Shown here: positions 31,965-44,476 of the stretch, one piece after another
Layout: each line of letters starts with the position of its first letter
How positions within the stretch are numbered: the first letter of the stretch is position 1
Origin: Wurfbainia villosa
Lineage: Eukaryota > Streptophyta > Magnoliopsida > Zingiberales > Zingiberaceae
DNA length: 64,000 nucleotides
Direction: 5' to 3'
NCBI GenBank assembly: GCA_025175895.1
Contig: CM046005.1
Span: forward strand, 55,410,325-55,474,324
Made by a program: the position numbers and the translations under genes
The notes under the pieces: generated by a model
Databases searched by the model: none
What the model was told of the DNA's origin: nothing
Seen by the model: the letters and a program-made list of their open reading frames with translations, nothing else

Positions 31965-33110
31965 TGTTGGATCGAAGCGGATCGCTAGAGGGGGGGGGGT
32001 GAATAGCGATAAAACTTTTTTTTCGAGTTCGTATCAAAAACCGAGTAGATAATTAATTACAGCGGAAATGTAAATGTAAAGTAAAAAGAGACAAAGGAGT
32101 TTTACTTAGTTCGTAGCCTTCGGCTACTACTCTAAGGCCCTAGCGGTCCTCGACCACGTACGAAGGGCAAAAACACTAAAGAACTCCTCCCAGTTAGAGG
32201 TAGGAGTTTAATCGATACAAGTAAAGCACAAAGCTTGAGGTAGAGGAACACTCCCCCTCTCCTCATTACGATAAAAGCTCCGAAAATGAAAGTACTAAAC
32301 TGAAATAAAACTCTAACCGACGTAATAAAATGAAAACAAATAAACCTAGATGTCGGAGAAGAAGCACTTCGTTGTCGGAGAAGTTGTAGCTTTGCGGAGG
32401 CTTTTGGAAGCTTAGAATTGATGATGAAACCCTAGGTTTGGCCCTCCTTTTATAGCCTTTGAGCCCCTTTTTGAGAGGAACCCTAGCCAATCACAATTGA
32501 GCACCAATCTCCTTGAAATGGGGTGATAAGCCTTGACTCCTCGAAGCTGATCATTGACCATCAATCGACTGATGGCCATCATCACGATCGATGGCAAGAT
32601 CGGGCCGATCGATGGCCATCATCACGATCGATGGCGATCAACCGAGGCCGACCGATCGATCGTTTGATGGCAATGAGTCCTCCAAGTTAGCGCAATGACT
32701 GATACTAGCTGCAAGGCAAAGTTAGCTCAAAGAAAACATTATTTCGATGGCCTTCGACTGTCCGATCTCGACCTAGACCATCGATGGGATGTCTTTGGTC
32801 GGATCTACGCTTAAGACCATCCCCGTAAGGAGGATACAACCTCACTTACGCTCGCACACACGAGCTTACCTTGATACTTACCATGTCGCTTTTGCTTCCG
32901 GCCTTCCACTCGATTCCTTCGGCTCCCTCCGAAGTCACTCGAGTGTCGCCCAACCACCCGACTTCTTCCGGGTGTCGCTAGCCTTCAACTCCAGCTTTAG
33001 CAATCTTCTTCACACTCGATTCAGCTCGTGAGATAATGACATGAGCTTAACTTTGTATCGTTTGCTATAATCAAAACTCAGGTTCGACCAAGGTGCCTAC
33101 TGCACCAACA
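31965..33110 (-). repeat. 3' LTR of SIRE-like copia (1146 bp)
   Basis: On the - strand it starts TGTTGGTGCAGTAGGCACC and ends TTCGATCCAACA. It is almost identical to the 5' LTR, but 71 bases longer because the palindrome region (about 32563-32695) carries GATCGATGG-rich sequence instead of CAGTCGACTG. A TATA box (CTATAAAAGG on -) is at 32446-32455. Confidence 0.92.
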
Positions 33111-33124
33111 ATCTCCCCCTTTTT
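33111..33124 (-). other. Polypurine tract
   Basis: AAAAAGGGGGAGAT on the - strand, abutting LTR start TGTTGG. Identical to the tract of the gag-only element at 13298. Confidence 0.9.
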
Positions 33125-34015
33125 GATTTATGGCAAACCCACATACAAAGTTAAGTAAATAGCAAGCATGAAGAATAATGTGCATTAGAAACAAACAAAA
33201 AATAAAGAACATTAAGTTAGAGTAGTAAGGATTTTCTTCAAGTACTCCCCCTTGAGGAAACCTCCCCCTTGACCGAGGGTGAGTCTTGAAGAAAGACCTT
33301 AATCCTCCCCTTGAGGGTTGCTTTAAGTAATTACTTAAAGTTGGCCTTAGTAAAATGTTTAAGTTAAGAGTTCTTCTTAACTTGGCCCTTTCTCCCCCTT
33401 AAGTAAAACATTAAAAACAAGTAAAACGTTGATGGCACAAATAAGTTTAAGTTAAGAATTCTCTTAACTTGGCCTTTAATAAGTTTTCAAAACTTAAAGT
33501 TAACTTTTCGTTTAAATATAAAGTAAGAGTTAAACAAAAAAATTTAAAAATTTGACCCCTTAACTTTGGCCTTTTTCTCCCCCATTTGCCATATATCGAA
33601 AAGAGTGAGGGTGTGTGTGGAAAACAAAAATAAGCGTTAAATTTAAAGTCCAAGCATGTTCCACATAATTTTGAAAATAATATACTGAAAATAAGTTCAT
33701 CTATAAAATGTTCGACTCATATTTGGCTTGATTGATATAAAAGATCAATCAGTCCTGATCAGAGTCGGTTAGTATGTATGATTATACTCCGTGGTTCATG
33801 GCGATGCACTAGCTCTGCATCTGGAATCAGGAGTAAGGTCCTAACATCTCACGCCCATCTACGTGGCTAAGTACACAAACACATTAGTCCTATGTGTTGT
33901 GAGATGTATTGGCTCCTTAAATCTATAGGTGCATGATATCTAAAATATGTCCTATGCTAGTTCCATAAAAATGAAAATTAAGAAATAGTAGTAAGAAAAT
34001 ATAATTTGCAAGTTC
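33125..34015 (-). other. 3' untranslated region of SIRE-like copia
   Basis: No gene. It contains repeated short purine tracts (for example near 33242-33275 and 33390-33400) resembling extra polypurine tracts, and GAGATGTTAGGAC-type sequence near 33840 similar to parts of the gag-only elements. Confidence 0.65.
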
Positions 34016-37000
34016 CTATTCTACTACGCACATGCTCAATTTTCGTCTTAATAGACTAAATTCGGCTTCGGGTAGGGGTTTAGTAAATAGGTCTGCTAAG
34101 TTAGACTTCAATTCGACGTATTCGAGTTGTATGGCTCCGTTGGCCACATGTTCTCGAATGAAATGGTGTTTAACCTCTATATGTTTGGTCCTAGAGTGAC
34201 ATATAGGATTTTTAGTAAGGTTAATTGAACTAATGTTATCTACGTGGAGTTTTGTGTTCGTAAAGTCTAACTTAAAGTCACGGAGAGTGTGCTTCATCCA
34301 AAGAAGCTGAGTGACACACTCACCCATCGCGATGTATTCGGCTTCGGTGGTAGATAAGGCAACACAGTGTTACTTCCTACTGCACCAACTCACTAGACTT
34401 GAGCCGAGATGGTGACAACAACAACTCGTACTCTTTCTATCGAGCTTACTACCGGCATAGTCCGAATCGGAGTAGCCAGTTAGTTCGAACTTGGTAGATC
34501 TAGGATACCAAATACTGACATTAAGTGTACCCTTTAGATATCTAAGGATGCGCTTGACTAGAGTTAGGTGAGACTCCTTGGCACAGGTTTGAAACCTGGC
34601 ACACATACTTATGGTAAATAAGATATCAGGTCGACTTGCAGTTAAGTAAAGGAGACTCCCTATTACGCTCCTATAGTATTTTAAATCAATTTGGTTTCCG
34701 ATTATATCTTCTTCTATATTAACATTTGTTGCCATTGGGGTATTAATAATTTTAGCGTCTATCATTCCAAAGTGTTTAATTAATTCCCTAGTATATTTGC
34801 GTTGATGTAGGTATATTCCATCTTTAGTTTGTTTAATTTGTAATCCTAAGAAGAAACTTAATTCGCCTACTAAATTCATTTCAAATTCGCTTTCCATAAG
34901 TGAAATAAACTCATTTAGTAGGATTGAGTTGGTGGTTCCGAAAATAATATCATCTACGTAGATTTGGGCTATGAATATGTCTTTACCTAAGGTTTTTACG
35001 AAAAGGGTTGGGTCAACTACACCTTGGTTAAAATCTTTGGACTTAAGATAAATCGAAAGTCTCTCGTACCAAGCTTGAGGAGCTTGTTTAAGTCCATAGA
35101 GAGCTTTCTTTAACCTAAGGACATAGTCGGGTTTGTCTAAACTTTCAAAACCGGGGGGTTGACTAACATAAACTTCTTCTTTAATGTATCTATTTAAGAA
35201 CGTATATTTCACATCCATTTGAAACAACTTAAATCCTCGATGTGCTGCATATGTTAATAGCATTCGAATGGACTCTAATCTAGCTACTGGGGCATAGGTC
35301 TCGTCGTAATCTAAACCTTCGTCTTGACTAAACCCTTTAGCAACTAGTCTAGCTTTATTTCTAACTACTTCACCTTTATCATCAATTTTATTTCTAAACA
35401 CCCACCTTGTTCCAATGATTGTTTTATCTTTAGGTGGTGGTACTAATTCCCATACTTTGTTCCTAGTGAATTGAGCCAACTCTTCTTGCATTGCAATAAT
35501 CCAATTGGGATCAAGAAGAGCTTGGTCAATAGTTTTGGGTTCAATTTTAGAAATCAAATATATTTGACTAAGGTTTCTGTATGAGGCTCTAGTTCGAACT
35601 CCTAGACTTAGATCACCTATCACTTGGTCGATAGGATGATTCGTTTGAGTCCTAGTTGGATTTGGGTTTGAGTCTGCAACTTGATCCATAGGATGGCTTG
35701 TTTGAGTTCTAGTTTGGTTGGAGTCATCTATCACTTGATCAATAGAGTGACTTGGTTGACTTAGGTTAGGATTAACACTAGAGCTGATCTCCGGATCAGA
35801 GTTAGGTCTAGTATGAATCGGCTCGCTAATTGGGGTTGCCGGGGGTTTTGTAGGTTCGTGTCCTTCATCGAATACTACATTGATAGTTTCCTCGACTCTA
35901 AGGGTGTCATGGTTATATACTCTATAAGCTCTACTTGTAGTCGAGTATCCTAGAAAGATTCCGGTCGTGGTTTTGAATGTAAATTTTCCTAGGTAATCTT
36001 TAGTGTTTAGGATATGTACCTTACACCCAAATACCCTAAAGTTCTTGATGTTAGGTATTTTATCGTGATAAATCTCGTATGAGGTCTTAAGGTGCCTTTT
36101 TACCATAAGGATCCTATTTTGGACATAGCATGTTGTACTCACGGCTTTCGCCCAAAACCTATTGGGTAGATTATACTCATTAAGCATTGTCCTAGCGGCT
36201 TCTTGTAGGGTTCTATTTTTGCGTTCTACTAGGCCATTTTGTTGTGGAGTTCTAGGGCAAGAGAACTCATGGTGGTATCCATTTAGGTTACAGAATTCTG
36301 TAAACCTATGGTTTTCGAATTCACCACCATGATCAGTCCTAAGTCTTTTGATTTTAATGTTTTGTTGATTTTCTATTAACTTAAATAGGTTGATTAATTG
36401 ATCTAGGGTATCACTTTTGTGTTTGATGAACCTAACCCAAGTAAATCTAGAGTAGTCATCAATAATGACTAAACAGAATTTACTTCCATTAAGTGACTTA
36501 GTTCCGTGTGAATCAAATAGATCCATGTGTAGGAGCTCAAGCACACTTTTTGTTCGTTCTTGATTAGTTAGTTGATGTTGTGTCCTAGATTTTTTACCTT
36601 GTTGACAAGCATTACATATTTTATTATCCAAGTTATTGAGGTTAGGCAGACCTCTGACTAAGTCACTCTGACTCATCTTGTGGATGACTCTTGGGTGTGA
36701 GTGACCGAGTCGTCGGTGCCACAACCATGATTCCTCTTGCAGTGTCATAAGACACTTAGTTGAGGAGTTAGTTAAGTTGATAGTGTAAATGTTGTTATTC
36801 CTAGTCCCTTTAAGAATTGTTTTAGAGGTTTCATTTGTATTAATTACACATTCATTTTTTAGAAAGATGACCTTATAGTTATTATCACACAATCGGCTTA
36901 CACTGAGAAGATTATATTGAAAATTTTCTACTAATAAAACATTTTAAATGACAAAATTTGAGTTAAGCTCAATATCACCTGATCCGATGATTTTGAGCTT

Positions 37001-37110
37001 GCCGTTATTTCCGAAGGCTACCGATCCTTGTCGTTTGAATCGAAGCTTCGAAAACTTGAGTTGATCCCCGGTCATGTGTCGGGAGCAACCACTGTCCAAC
37101 ATCCATTGAT
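34016..37110 (-). pseudogene. pol: copia pol: protease, integrase, RT, RNase H (nearly intact)
   Basis: Right to left: the protease active site LDSGCSRHM is at about 37070-37098, then a stop (36944-36946). A long open frame of 840 codons (34370-36892) holds the integrase HHCC finger (HRRLGHSHPRVIHKM ... CNACQQG), the integrase catalytic triad (LLHMDLFDSHG; RTDHGGEFENH; QQNGLVERKNRTLQEA) and RT (KARLVAKGFSQDEGLDYDET; QMDVKYTFLN; IYVDDIIFGTT). RNase H begins there (GYSDSDYAGSKLDRKS). A TAA (34370-34372) replaces the usual Gln codon after WCSRK, and RNase H continues in frame with ALSTTEAEYIAMGE to 34016. Two nonsense changes thus separate it from a full polyprotein. Confidence 0.9.
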
Positions 37111-37677
37111 CCTACACGCAAGATAGTTGGATCGGATATTGGATTTATTAAAAATTGGTTGAAAAATTATTAACCTTAATCATCTCACCCATGTCTACAT
37201 GATCAAACATGTTAATCTTATATGTTCTTGTGAGATGACTTCCAATTTTAGTTGAATTAAATTTAATGACTTAAACACTTGTCAACCTTGCGTTAGATTC
37301 GGATTTGACCTTAGGTTCATCAAGTCACCTTTTCAAGATCATGGCTTCCAGGTCGTGGCGAGGCACAGAGGCCTTCTTTGATCGGAACAATGACCACTTC
37401 CTTAGACAAAGCCATTTTCAAGAAAATAGAGACTTGACTCACCTAAAACCACTTCCTGGTCTAACTAGTCTAGGATACGGCGAGGTAGCTTCAGCTAGTT
37501 CTGCTCGGTCAAGTGCACCGAACTAGATACGCCTTATCTAGCCCGAATATACAAGACTTCGCTTTCCTAGCGTACTATCATCTCGCCGCATCCTGGTACT
37601 ATGTTATTAAGTATTGACGAGTTATGGTCCTATCTAACCATTCTAAAAAGAAAAATAAAAACCTAAGCATGCAATTT
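37111..37677 (-). other. Degenerate gag-protease linker of the SIRE-like copia
   Basis: No continuous frame; it holds phrases such as ATCTCACCCATGTCTACATG near 37184 that resemble the 3' region of gag-only elements. I see no gene in it. Confidence 0.5.
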
Positions 37678-39314
37678 CTAAGTTAAAATACAAACAAATT
37701 TCGTACTAGCTCCCCCTGGACCGTTGACTCGATTCGGTCTCTCCACATAGTGGATTTGGTCCTTGGGAACCCAGTACTGGTTTGATCCTAAGTTTGAAAT
37801 CAAGGTGGTCTTAGGGACCCATGCTTGGACACATTTTTTATGTCTACTTACGATTGACATATATGACTTATTGGTCGTGTTTGAGCTAAACCCTAGCCCG
37901 ACCTTGTTGTACACGACCCTTTGCGATCCAAGTAGGAGGTCAAGTCCTTTGGATCCCAAAGTAAACCTTTCCAACGTATTCCTAAGATCTTCGACTTGAC
38001 TCTCCAAGAGTGAGTTTTCAACTTCGAGTTTTTCAACCCGAGTTGAGTCCTTCTCTTGAACTCGACTAGTCGAAGAGGTTAGGGAGACCTCATGTTTGAG
38101 GAGTTTAACTTCCTCAACCAGGGTCTCGACCTTGGACTCGAACTTAGCTAACTTTCTATTTAAAAACTTAATTGCATTATAAAGTGTAGTAATAAGAGAC
38201 CGACTTACCTTGAGTGTATCTTTTGAACCGGATGCGTATCCGTGGCTCGTCTTGAATAGTGCTTCGCAGTCCGACTCATCTTCGGTTTCCGATTCAAGTT
38301 CCGGTTCTGACTCCATCTCCGATTCCACCGGTTTAGCCATGAGGACTCAATCGTTATCTTCTTCCTCGGAAGCTTCTTCCCAAGTAGCGTTAAGTGCCTT
38401 TTTATATTTTGGTGCCTTGCTCTTGAGTTTTGGGCATTCGGACTTAATGTGTCCAAACCTGTTGCATTCATAACATCTTATGTTTGAACTTTTAGGCTTA
38501 CCTTCGTTGGGTCGAGTGACGGCTCATTTTCGGCCCTTGACTATCCTCCGAACTAGGTTGACTAGTTCGGTCTCCATTTTCGAGTCGACCTCCGAATCGG
38601 ACTCATCCTCTTCTTCCTTCGGAGGTGGCTTGCTAGTGGTTTTCTTCTTTGAACCTACAAATAATGCTATACCTTTCTCGGGTTCCGAATTAGACTGCTC
38701 ATGAAGTTTAAAATCAGAAAAAAGTTCATCTAATCTAAGTTTAGAAAGATCCTTGGAGACCTTGTAGGCATCGACCATGGATGCCCACAAGGTAGTCCTT
38801 GGAAAAAAGTTTAGGACATACCTTATAAGATCGCGGTTTTCGACCTTTTTCCCGATTGCGTGTAGATTGTTGACGATGTCCTGGACTCCGCGTGAAGTTG
38901 CGTCGCGGACTTGTGTTCCTGCATTTTTAGGTTATATAGTTTATTGAATAGAAGATCACGCTTACATACCTTGGCTTCATCGGTCCCTTCGTGTAGCTCC
39001 ACTAGCTTTGTCCAAAGGTCCTTTGCGCTGATGAAGGGGCCGACGCGATTTAACTCCTCCTTGGACAAGCTGCATTGGAGGATTTGTGTTGCCTTGGCGT
39101 CGGCTTTGACTTGTCGTTTTCTCGCAATGGTCCATTGATCATAATCCAAGGAGTCACGCACTTCATTAGTCGGAAGTGTGAAACCCGTTTGGATTATGAT
39201 CCACATCTCGATTTGGGTTTTGAGAAAGCATTCCATCCGACCCTTCCAATAACGAAAGTCATCTCCATTGTAAAACGGAGGTCGGACGGTGCTAAAACCC
39301 TCGAGATGGGCCAT
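37678..39314 (-). pseudogene. gag: SIRE-like gag, broken
   Basis: It starts at ATG 39314 (MAHLEGFSTVRPPFYNGDDF). The UBN2-like head runs to about 38900, where a frameshift occurs after ATQLHA. It continues at 38524-38790 (WASMVDAYKVSKDLSKLRLD), then a CCHC knuckle CYECNRFGHIKSEC at about 38425-38466, then a stop near 38344. A coiled-coil region and a tail with LGSQRVVYNKVGLG and NQYWVPK (37678-38340) end it. It was an RNA-binding particle protein. The tail shows that gag-only elements here descend from, or share, this gag type. Confidence 0.85.
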
Positions 39315-39501
39315 TAGAACAAAAGAAACAAGTAGACAAAAAACTAGCAATGACAAAAACACACAAGAAAGTACCAAGACTCGCGTCTTGGATTAGTAGT
39401 GCGGTAGAAAAACTAAGCGAACGAATTAAATTCAAAATAAACAGAAAAAAAAATCTGTGAAAATGCTAGATTGGTGGTTTCACCAAATCTTAGCACCCCC
39501 C

Positions 39502-39513
39502 GCTCTGATACCA
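39502..39513 (-). other. Primer-binding site
   Basis: On the - strand TGGTATCAGAGC, an exact initiator tRNA-Met complement, two bases from the 5' LTR. Confidence 0.92.
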
Positions 39514-39515
39514 AT

Positions 39516-40590
39516 TGTTGGATCGAAGCGGATCGCTAGAGGGGGGGGGTGAATAGCGATAAAACTTTTTTTTCGAGTTCGTATCAAAAACCGAGTAGAT
39601 AATTAATTACAGTGGAAATGTAAATGTAAAGTAAAAAGAGACAAAGGAGTTTTACTTGGTTCGTAGCCTTCGGCTACTACTCCAAGGCCCTAGCGGTCCT
39701 CGACCACGTACGGAGGGCAAAAACACTAAGGAACTCCTCCCCATTAGAGGTAGGAGTTTAATCGATACAAGTAAAGCACAAAGCTTGAGGTAGAGGGACA
39801 CTCCCCCTCTCCTCGTTACGATAAAAGCTCCGAAAATGAAAGTACTAAACTGAAATAAAACTCTAACCGACGTAATAAAATGAAAACAAATAAACCTAGA
39901 CGTCGGAGAAGAAGCACTTCGTTGTCGGAGAAGTTGTAGCTTTGCGGAGGCTTTTGGAAGCTTAGAATTGATGATGAAACCCTAGGTTTGGCCCTCCTTT
40001 TATAGCCTTTGAGCCCCTTTTCGAGAGGAACCCTAGCCAATCACAATTGAGCACCAATCTCCTTGAAATGGAGTGATAAGCCTTGACTCCTCGAAGCTGA
40101 TCATTGACCATCAGTCGACTGATGGCCATCATCAGTCGACTGTTTGATGGTAGTCGAGTCCTCCAAGTTGGCAGTCGACTGATACTAGCTACAAGGCAAA
40201 GTTAGCCCAAAGAAAACATTATTTCGACGGCCTTCGACCATCCGATCTCGGCCTAGACCATCGATGGGATGTCTTTGGTCGGATCTATGCTTAAGACCAT
40301 CCCCGTAAGGAGGATACGACCTCACTTACGCTCGCACACACGAGCTTACCTCAATACTTACCATGTCGCTTTTGCTTCCGGCCTTCCACTCGATTCCTTC
40401 GGCTCCCTCCGAAGTCACTCGAGTGTCGCCCGACCACCCGGCTTCTTCCGGGTGTCACTAGCCTTCATCTCCAGCTTTAGCAATCTTCTGCACACTCGAT
40501 TCAGCTCGTGAGATAACGACATGAGCTTAACTTTGTATCGTTTGCTATAATCAAAACTCAGGTTCGACCTAGGTGCCTACTGCACCAACA
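39516..40590 (-). repeat. 5' LTR of SIRE-like copia (1075 bp)
   Basis: CAGTCGACTG occurs at 40112, 40133 and 40172, upstream (on the - strand) of the TATA box CTATAAAAGG at 39996-40005. It ends at 40590 with TSD CAAAG following. Confidence 0.92.
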
Positions 40591-41003
40591 CAAAGTACTA
40601 GACTACTAAGATGAATCATAACTAGGTATGTGCTAGACTCTCCCTTTTAGAATATTCGACATGTGTAGGTGTAAAACTAGAAGCTAACCAATGTAGGTCT
40701 AGAATATCCATTCAAAGCCAATAAAATAAAATACCACAAGGTAAATGAAGTTATACTACTCATGGAAACAACTCATGAAGAGAACCCTAAAAATACTACT
40801 GAGGCAGCTTATAGGTAGCAAAAACCAAGTGATGAAAGAAACTAAACAACTAATGTATGAATAAATGAATGCGAACCAAAATACAAACATTAGGAAAGAA
40901 ACTACTGCTAGAAACAAAACAAAACTTGGGGTCCCCCCAGACTTATATAAGACCGTACCACTAATATGGTGGTCGAGGTGGTAAGTCCGGCAGACTCGGC
41001 ATG

Positions 41004-41640
41004 TCAGGCTCTTGGGAAAACCTGGTGCTCAACCACTGATTCCACATGTACATATGGTTGATCTGAGAGCTGGTGGATGTAGCGGCTACTCTGTGCTCCT
41101 CCTCCCAGTCCCACTATGCCTGCTGGGCATGCATGTGATGCCACATCTCCTCGTAGTGGTGGCCTCATCCTGGCGACGGAAAGCCTTTTCCTGGAAGTAG
41201 ATGCGGGCCTCGTCGTAGAACTCCTTAGCCCACTGGAAGTGCTCCCGAAAGCCCAGAAACTCTTCCTGCATGTAAGTGCTCTGCTCCTGCCATCGCTGCC
41301 TCTGCGTTTGCTGCTCGACATATATGTCATCAAGGCGTGATTGAAACTCCAAAAAATCATAGGCAGATGTACTTGCATCCTGTTAAAAAGTAGAAAAAGA
41401 TTGTAGTGCAGGTGCAAACTCATGTCGATGTCGACTAGGTGAGCTCCTATACATGCGTGGACTAGAGGGAGAGTGATGTATAGGGGCAAAATGCATGGTG
41501 TAGTGCCCTTTATCCCGTGTGCAACATGGCCGTGTGAAAACACATGGCCAGGCCATGTGTGCTGTTGGAATGTGGGGCACGACTGTGTGAAAATAACGGC
41601 CAGGCCGTGTGCCCCCCGTTTCTCTCTCATGGTGCACAAT
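41004..41640 (-). pseudogene. ATHILA ORF-1-like remnant of the outer element (C-terminal part)
   Basis: FQSRLDDIYVEQQTQRQRWQ, then EHFQWAKEFYDEARIYFQE, matches the C-terminal part of the inner element's ORF-1 gene near 44480-44880 (RAKEFYDEARIYFQEEVVRH). It is a shifted and truncated piece of that gene. 41000-41050 corresponds to its end (MYMWNQWL-like). Its function in Athila elements is unknown; it occupies the envelope position after pol. Confidence 0.65.
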
Positions 41641-42158
41641 GGTCCAAATTCTCCTTACACGCTTAGTCGTGTAGGTTTAAAATGATTTTTATTTCTACCT
41701 AGCAAGTTCTTTCTAGTCCTAATTCAAATGCAACACACTAAATGAATATAAATCAAAGTTCAAAACAAATGAATGCAACAAACTAATAAGAAATAAACAC
41801 AAAATCTAAACTTGGGTTGCCTCCCAAGAAGTGCTTGTTTAAGGTCTTTAGTTCGATCGTACCATTATGCTTCAACATTGGCTTTGATGGCCAAAGGAGA
41901 TCTTTCTCTCTCCCCTGATGTGTTTGAATCTTGCTCGTGGGGGAGCAAGATACTTGCTCACTTTATGCCTCTTTCATGGTGGTCCTCCATCGCTATATCC
42001 CTTAAATCATGCTTGTGGAGGGGCTAGATACTTTCTCACCTTTCGCTTCTTGCCTTTTGTTCCTCCATTACTATATCTTTTAAATCTTCCTCGTGGAGGG
42101 ACAAGATACTTAGGCGCTGCTTTCCTTGATTCAAGGTTGAACAAGCTAGTCTCAATGA
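41641..42158 (-). other. Non-coding part of the outer Athila-type element with a short tandem repeat
   Basis: CTTGGGTTGCCTCCCAAGAA near 41811 matches 46361-46380 of the inner element. Three diverged units of about 73 bases (CTCGTGGAGGG...AGATACTT...TATATC) lie at about 41933-42110. No gene. Confidence 0.6.
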
Positions 42159-42163
42159 ATCAT

Positions 42164-43531
42164 TGATACGCATGGATGCGACCTCGAATCTCGTGACGGA
42201 TACTGTCGAGGACTCAAAGCGCACGCTCGCGCTCAACGCCCACAAGTGCACGAATGTCATCAAGTAATAAAGATTATCGATCCCACAGGGATTGAGATTC
42301 GAATACCAATATACTTAGTGGTTGAAATTGTTCGAATGTGATCTCTAAGAGGTTACAGTGGGTGAGGGCTGTTGGTAGACTCTACTCTGTACGGTGTCAC
42401 ACGGAAGAGGAAAGGAGTGTGCCGAGGTCTTCAAAGGTAATTCTAGGACTTCAGTTTCGCTTGCGTATCACAGAACAATGTTGTCAATTGGCATTGTCTA
42501 GACATTTACCTATGATTTTGTGGAAGGGACATCATACACTCTCCCACAGAGCCGCCGCATTCATCGGGAGCTATCTCCGCCCACAAGGATGAGATAGACG
42601 GTACAAGGATGCCAAATAAATCCCTACGGTGGACCGTTTCCGATTCCACCGCACCCTTTTCCCCGCAGTTGCAGGAGATTAGGTTTACCCCTAGGTTCCT
42701 TAATCAAATCTCCTAAATTTTAGATTGCGAGGGTTGTCACCACCTCGTATCGTCTAAGCACAGTGAAAAGAAAGTCAAACACACATAGATATAATAAAGA
42801 GCAACTACCAATTGTCAAATCAAACTCGTGGCCAGAATTAAACATGAACCAACATTGTTTATGTACACAAGCTACTCCCAAATCCTGGAATCAAAGTACT
42901 ACTCCATAAATATGAAGGAAGAATCACAAAACATATTTAAGTTTGAATACAATAGAAATAAAGCGCAGAAATAGAGATATATAATGCTTTCGTGATCTTC
43001 TCTTCGACATTGTATTGCAAGGTGTGGACCTCCGGCGGCGTTCCTCCTTCCCGTTGTGAGTTATTGAAGCTTTTTAGGGCTTCGGCATGCCGTCCTAGCC
43101 ATCATGCCTCTCCCCTAGGGTTTGGGCGGAGCCATCCTTATATAGACATCGCCTCGGACCGCTGCAAAATCCGAAAAAAGCCTTAGTCGCGCAAATCCAT
43201 CGGGCCGCCACACGACCGTGTGTTTCCACATGGCCAGGCCGTGTGCGGCCTTGGGGTGCTGATCTTCGCCCATTGGACATGACCGTGTGAATCCACATGC
43301 CCTGGCCATGTCCCACTCTGTGTCTAGCTGCGAAAGTCCTTTTGCTCCGAAAACATATCTTTTTCACTAGAAAAGCTAACCTGCACACAAAAGTACAACG
43401 AGCAGACCTCCTAATCAGAAAATAGGCAATGCGTGCAAGAATAGAGTAACATATGCATGAAACTAATACAAAATGTAACAAGATGTGAGCGAAAACTACT
43501 CCTAAAACCCTATATGTTTTGCTCACATCAC
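42164..43531 (-). repeat. 3' LTR of inner Athila-type element (1368 bp)
   Basis: On the - strand it begins TGATGTGAGCAAAACATAT and ends CGCATCCATGCGTATCA. A TATA box (CTATATAAGG on -) is at 43136-43145. Palindromic CACACGACCGTGTG (43209-43222) and CATGGCCAGGCCGTGTG (43229-43245) stand just upstream of it on the - strand. Confidence 0.9.
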
Positions 43532-43545
43532 TTCCCCCAGACTTA
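43532..43545 (-). other. Polypurine tract
   Basis: On the - strand AAGTCTGGGGGAAG abuts the LTR start TGATGTG. Confidence 0.85.
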
Positions 43546-44476
43546 AATCTTTGCTTGTCCTCAAGCAAACCTCAGTGCCATAAAATTTTAAAAAGATATT
43601 TGTTCCATAATTAGCATGATAACTAAATTTATCAGGTGGTATTTGCAATCAAAGCAAAGCAGATATGTTCTAGAAATTCACTAAGTTAGCTCCTCGTGCT
43701 CGTGATAGGCGAACCATCCTTAGGGGATGCCCATTCTATGGTGAGTTAAGTCGTCACCCCATAGCTTTCCTAAGGTTTTCGGCTTTTAGGCGCTTACCTG
43801 TCCAAAGCGAGGGTCGTCCCCTAGATCTAGCATAAAGTCTCAAAGGCGTGCTCGATATCGAGAGAAATTGGTAGGTGTTTCCCTAGTAACCTAACTCGGT
43901 CTCAAAGGGGCACCTAGCCATTTCCACCCACGACAACTGTTTTTTATCCCTCATAATATCTTTTTTTTTCTTTCTCTCTCTTTTTTTTCTTTTATTTCTA
44001 TTTTATTTTTCGGCTCACAGGGATTTTGATTTTTTTGAATGGGCTTACACAATCTGAGCATCTCCAGTAATTAAAATGCTAAACCTAGAGTCACCTACGG
44101 ATTCCAAAGTACTAGACTACTGAAGTGAATGATAACTAGGTATGTACTAGATTCTCCCTTTCAGAATGTTCAACATGTGTAAGTGCAAAAATAAAGCTAA
44201 CCAGTGCAGGTCTAGAACATTCAATAGAGTGAATAAAATAAAATACTACAAGATAAATGGAGTTAAGATACCTATGGGAACAACTCATGCAAGCAACTTT
44301 CAAAAATACTACTGAGGTAGCTTTACAGACACCAAAAATTAAGTACCGAAAGGAACTAAACAACTCATACATGCATGAACAAATGAATGAAAATACCAGA
44401 AAAGAAACTACTGCTAGGAAATAAAACAAAATAAACCTCGGGGTCTCCCCCCCAGACTTGAATGAAAAATATACCT
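43546..44476 (-). other. 3' non-coding region of inner Athila-type element
   Basis: Homologous to 31366-31959 and 40591-40960 of the outer element. It includes a CT-rich tract (about 43960-44010). No gene is supported; the open frame at 44136-44561 has no family features and overlaps the ORF-1 end. Confidence 0.65.

Larger units (their letters stand above)
31965..40590 (-). mobile_element. SIRE-like Ty1/copia element, complete structure, 8.6 kb
   Basis: It has LTRs at 31965-33110 (3') and 39516-40590 (5'), TSD CAAAG on both sides (31960-31964, 40591-40595), PBS at 39502-39513 and a polypurine tract at 33111-33124. Gag, protease, integrase, RT and RNase H are in copia order. The lineage is inferred from the gag tail (LGSQR...YWVPK) and the RNase H end (HLGSSLVSWCSRK). 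Coding damage: a gag frameshift, stops between gag and protease, one stop in the pre-integrase part and one in RNase H. It is therefore defective but fairly young. Confidence 0.93.

Noticed and set aside
41812..42166. Short + strand open frames near the outer Athila junction
   Set aside because: They follow a three-unit tandem repeat in non-coding DNA antisense to the element.
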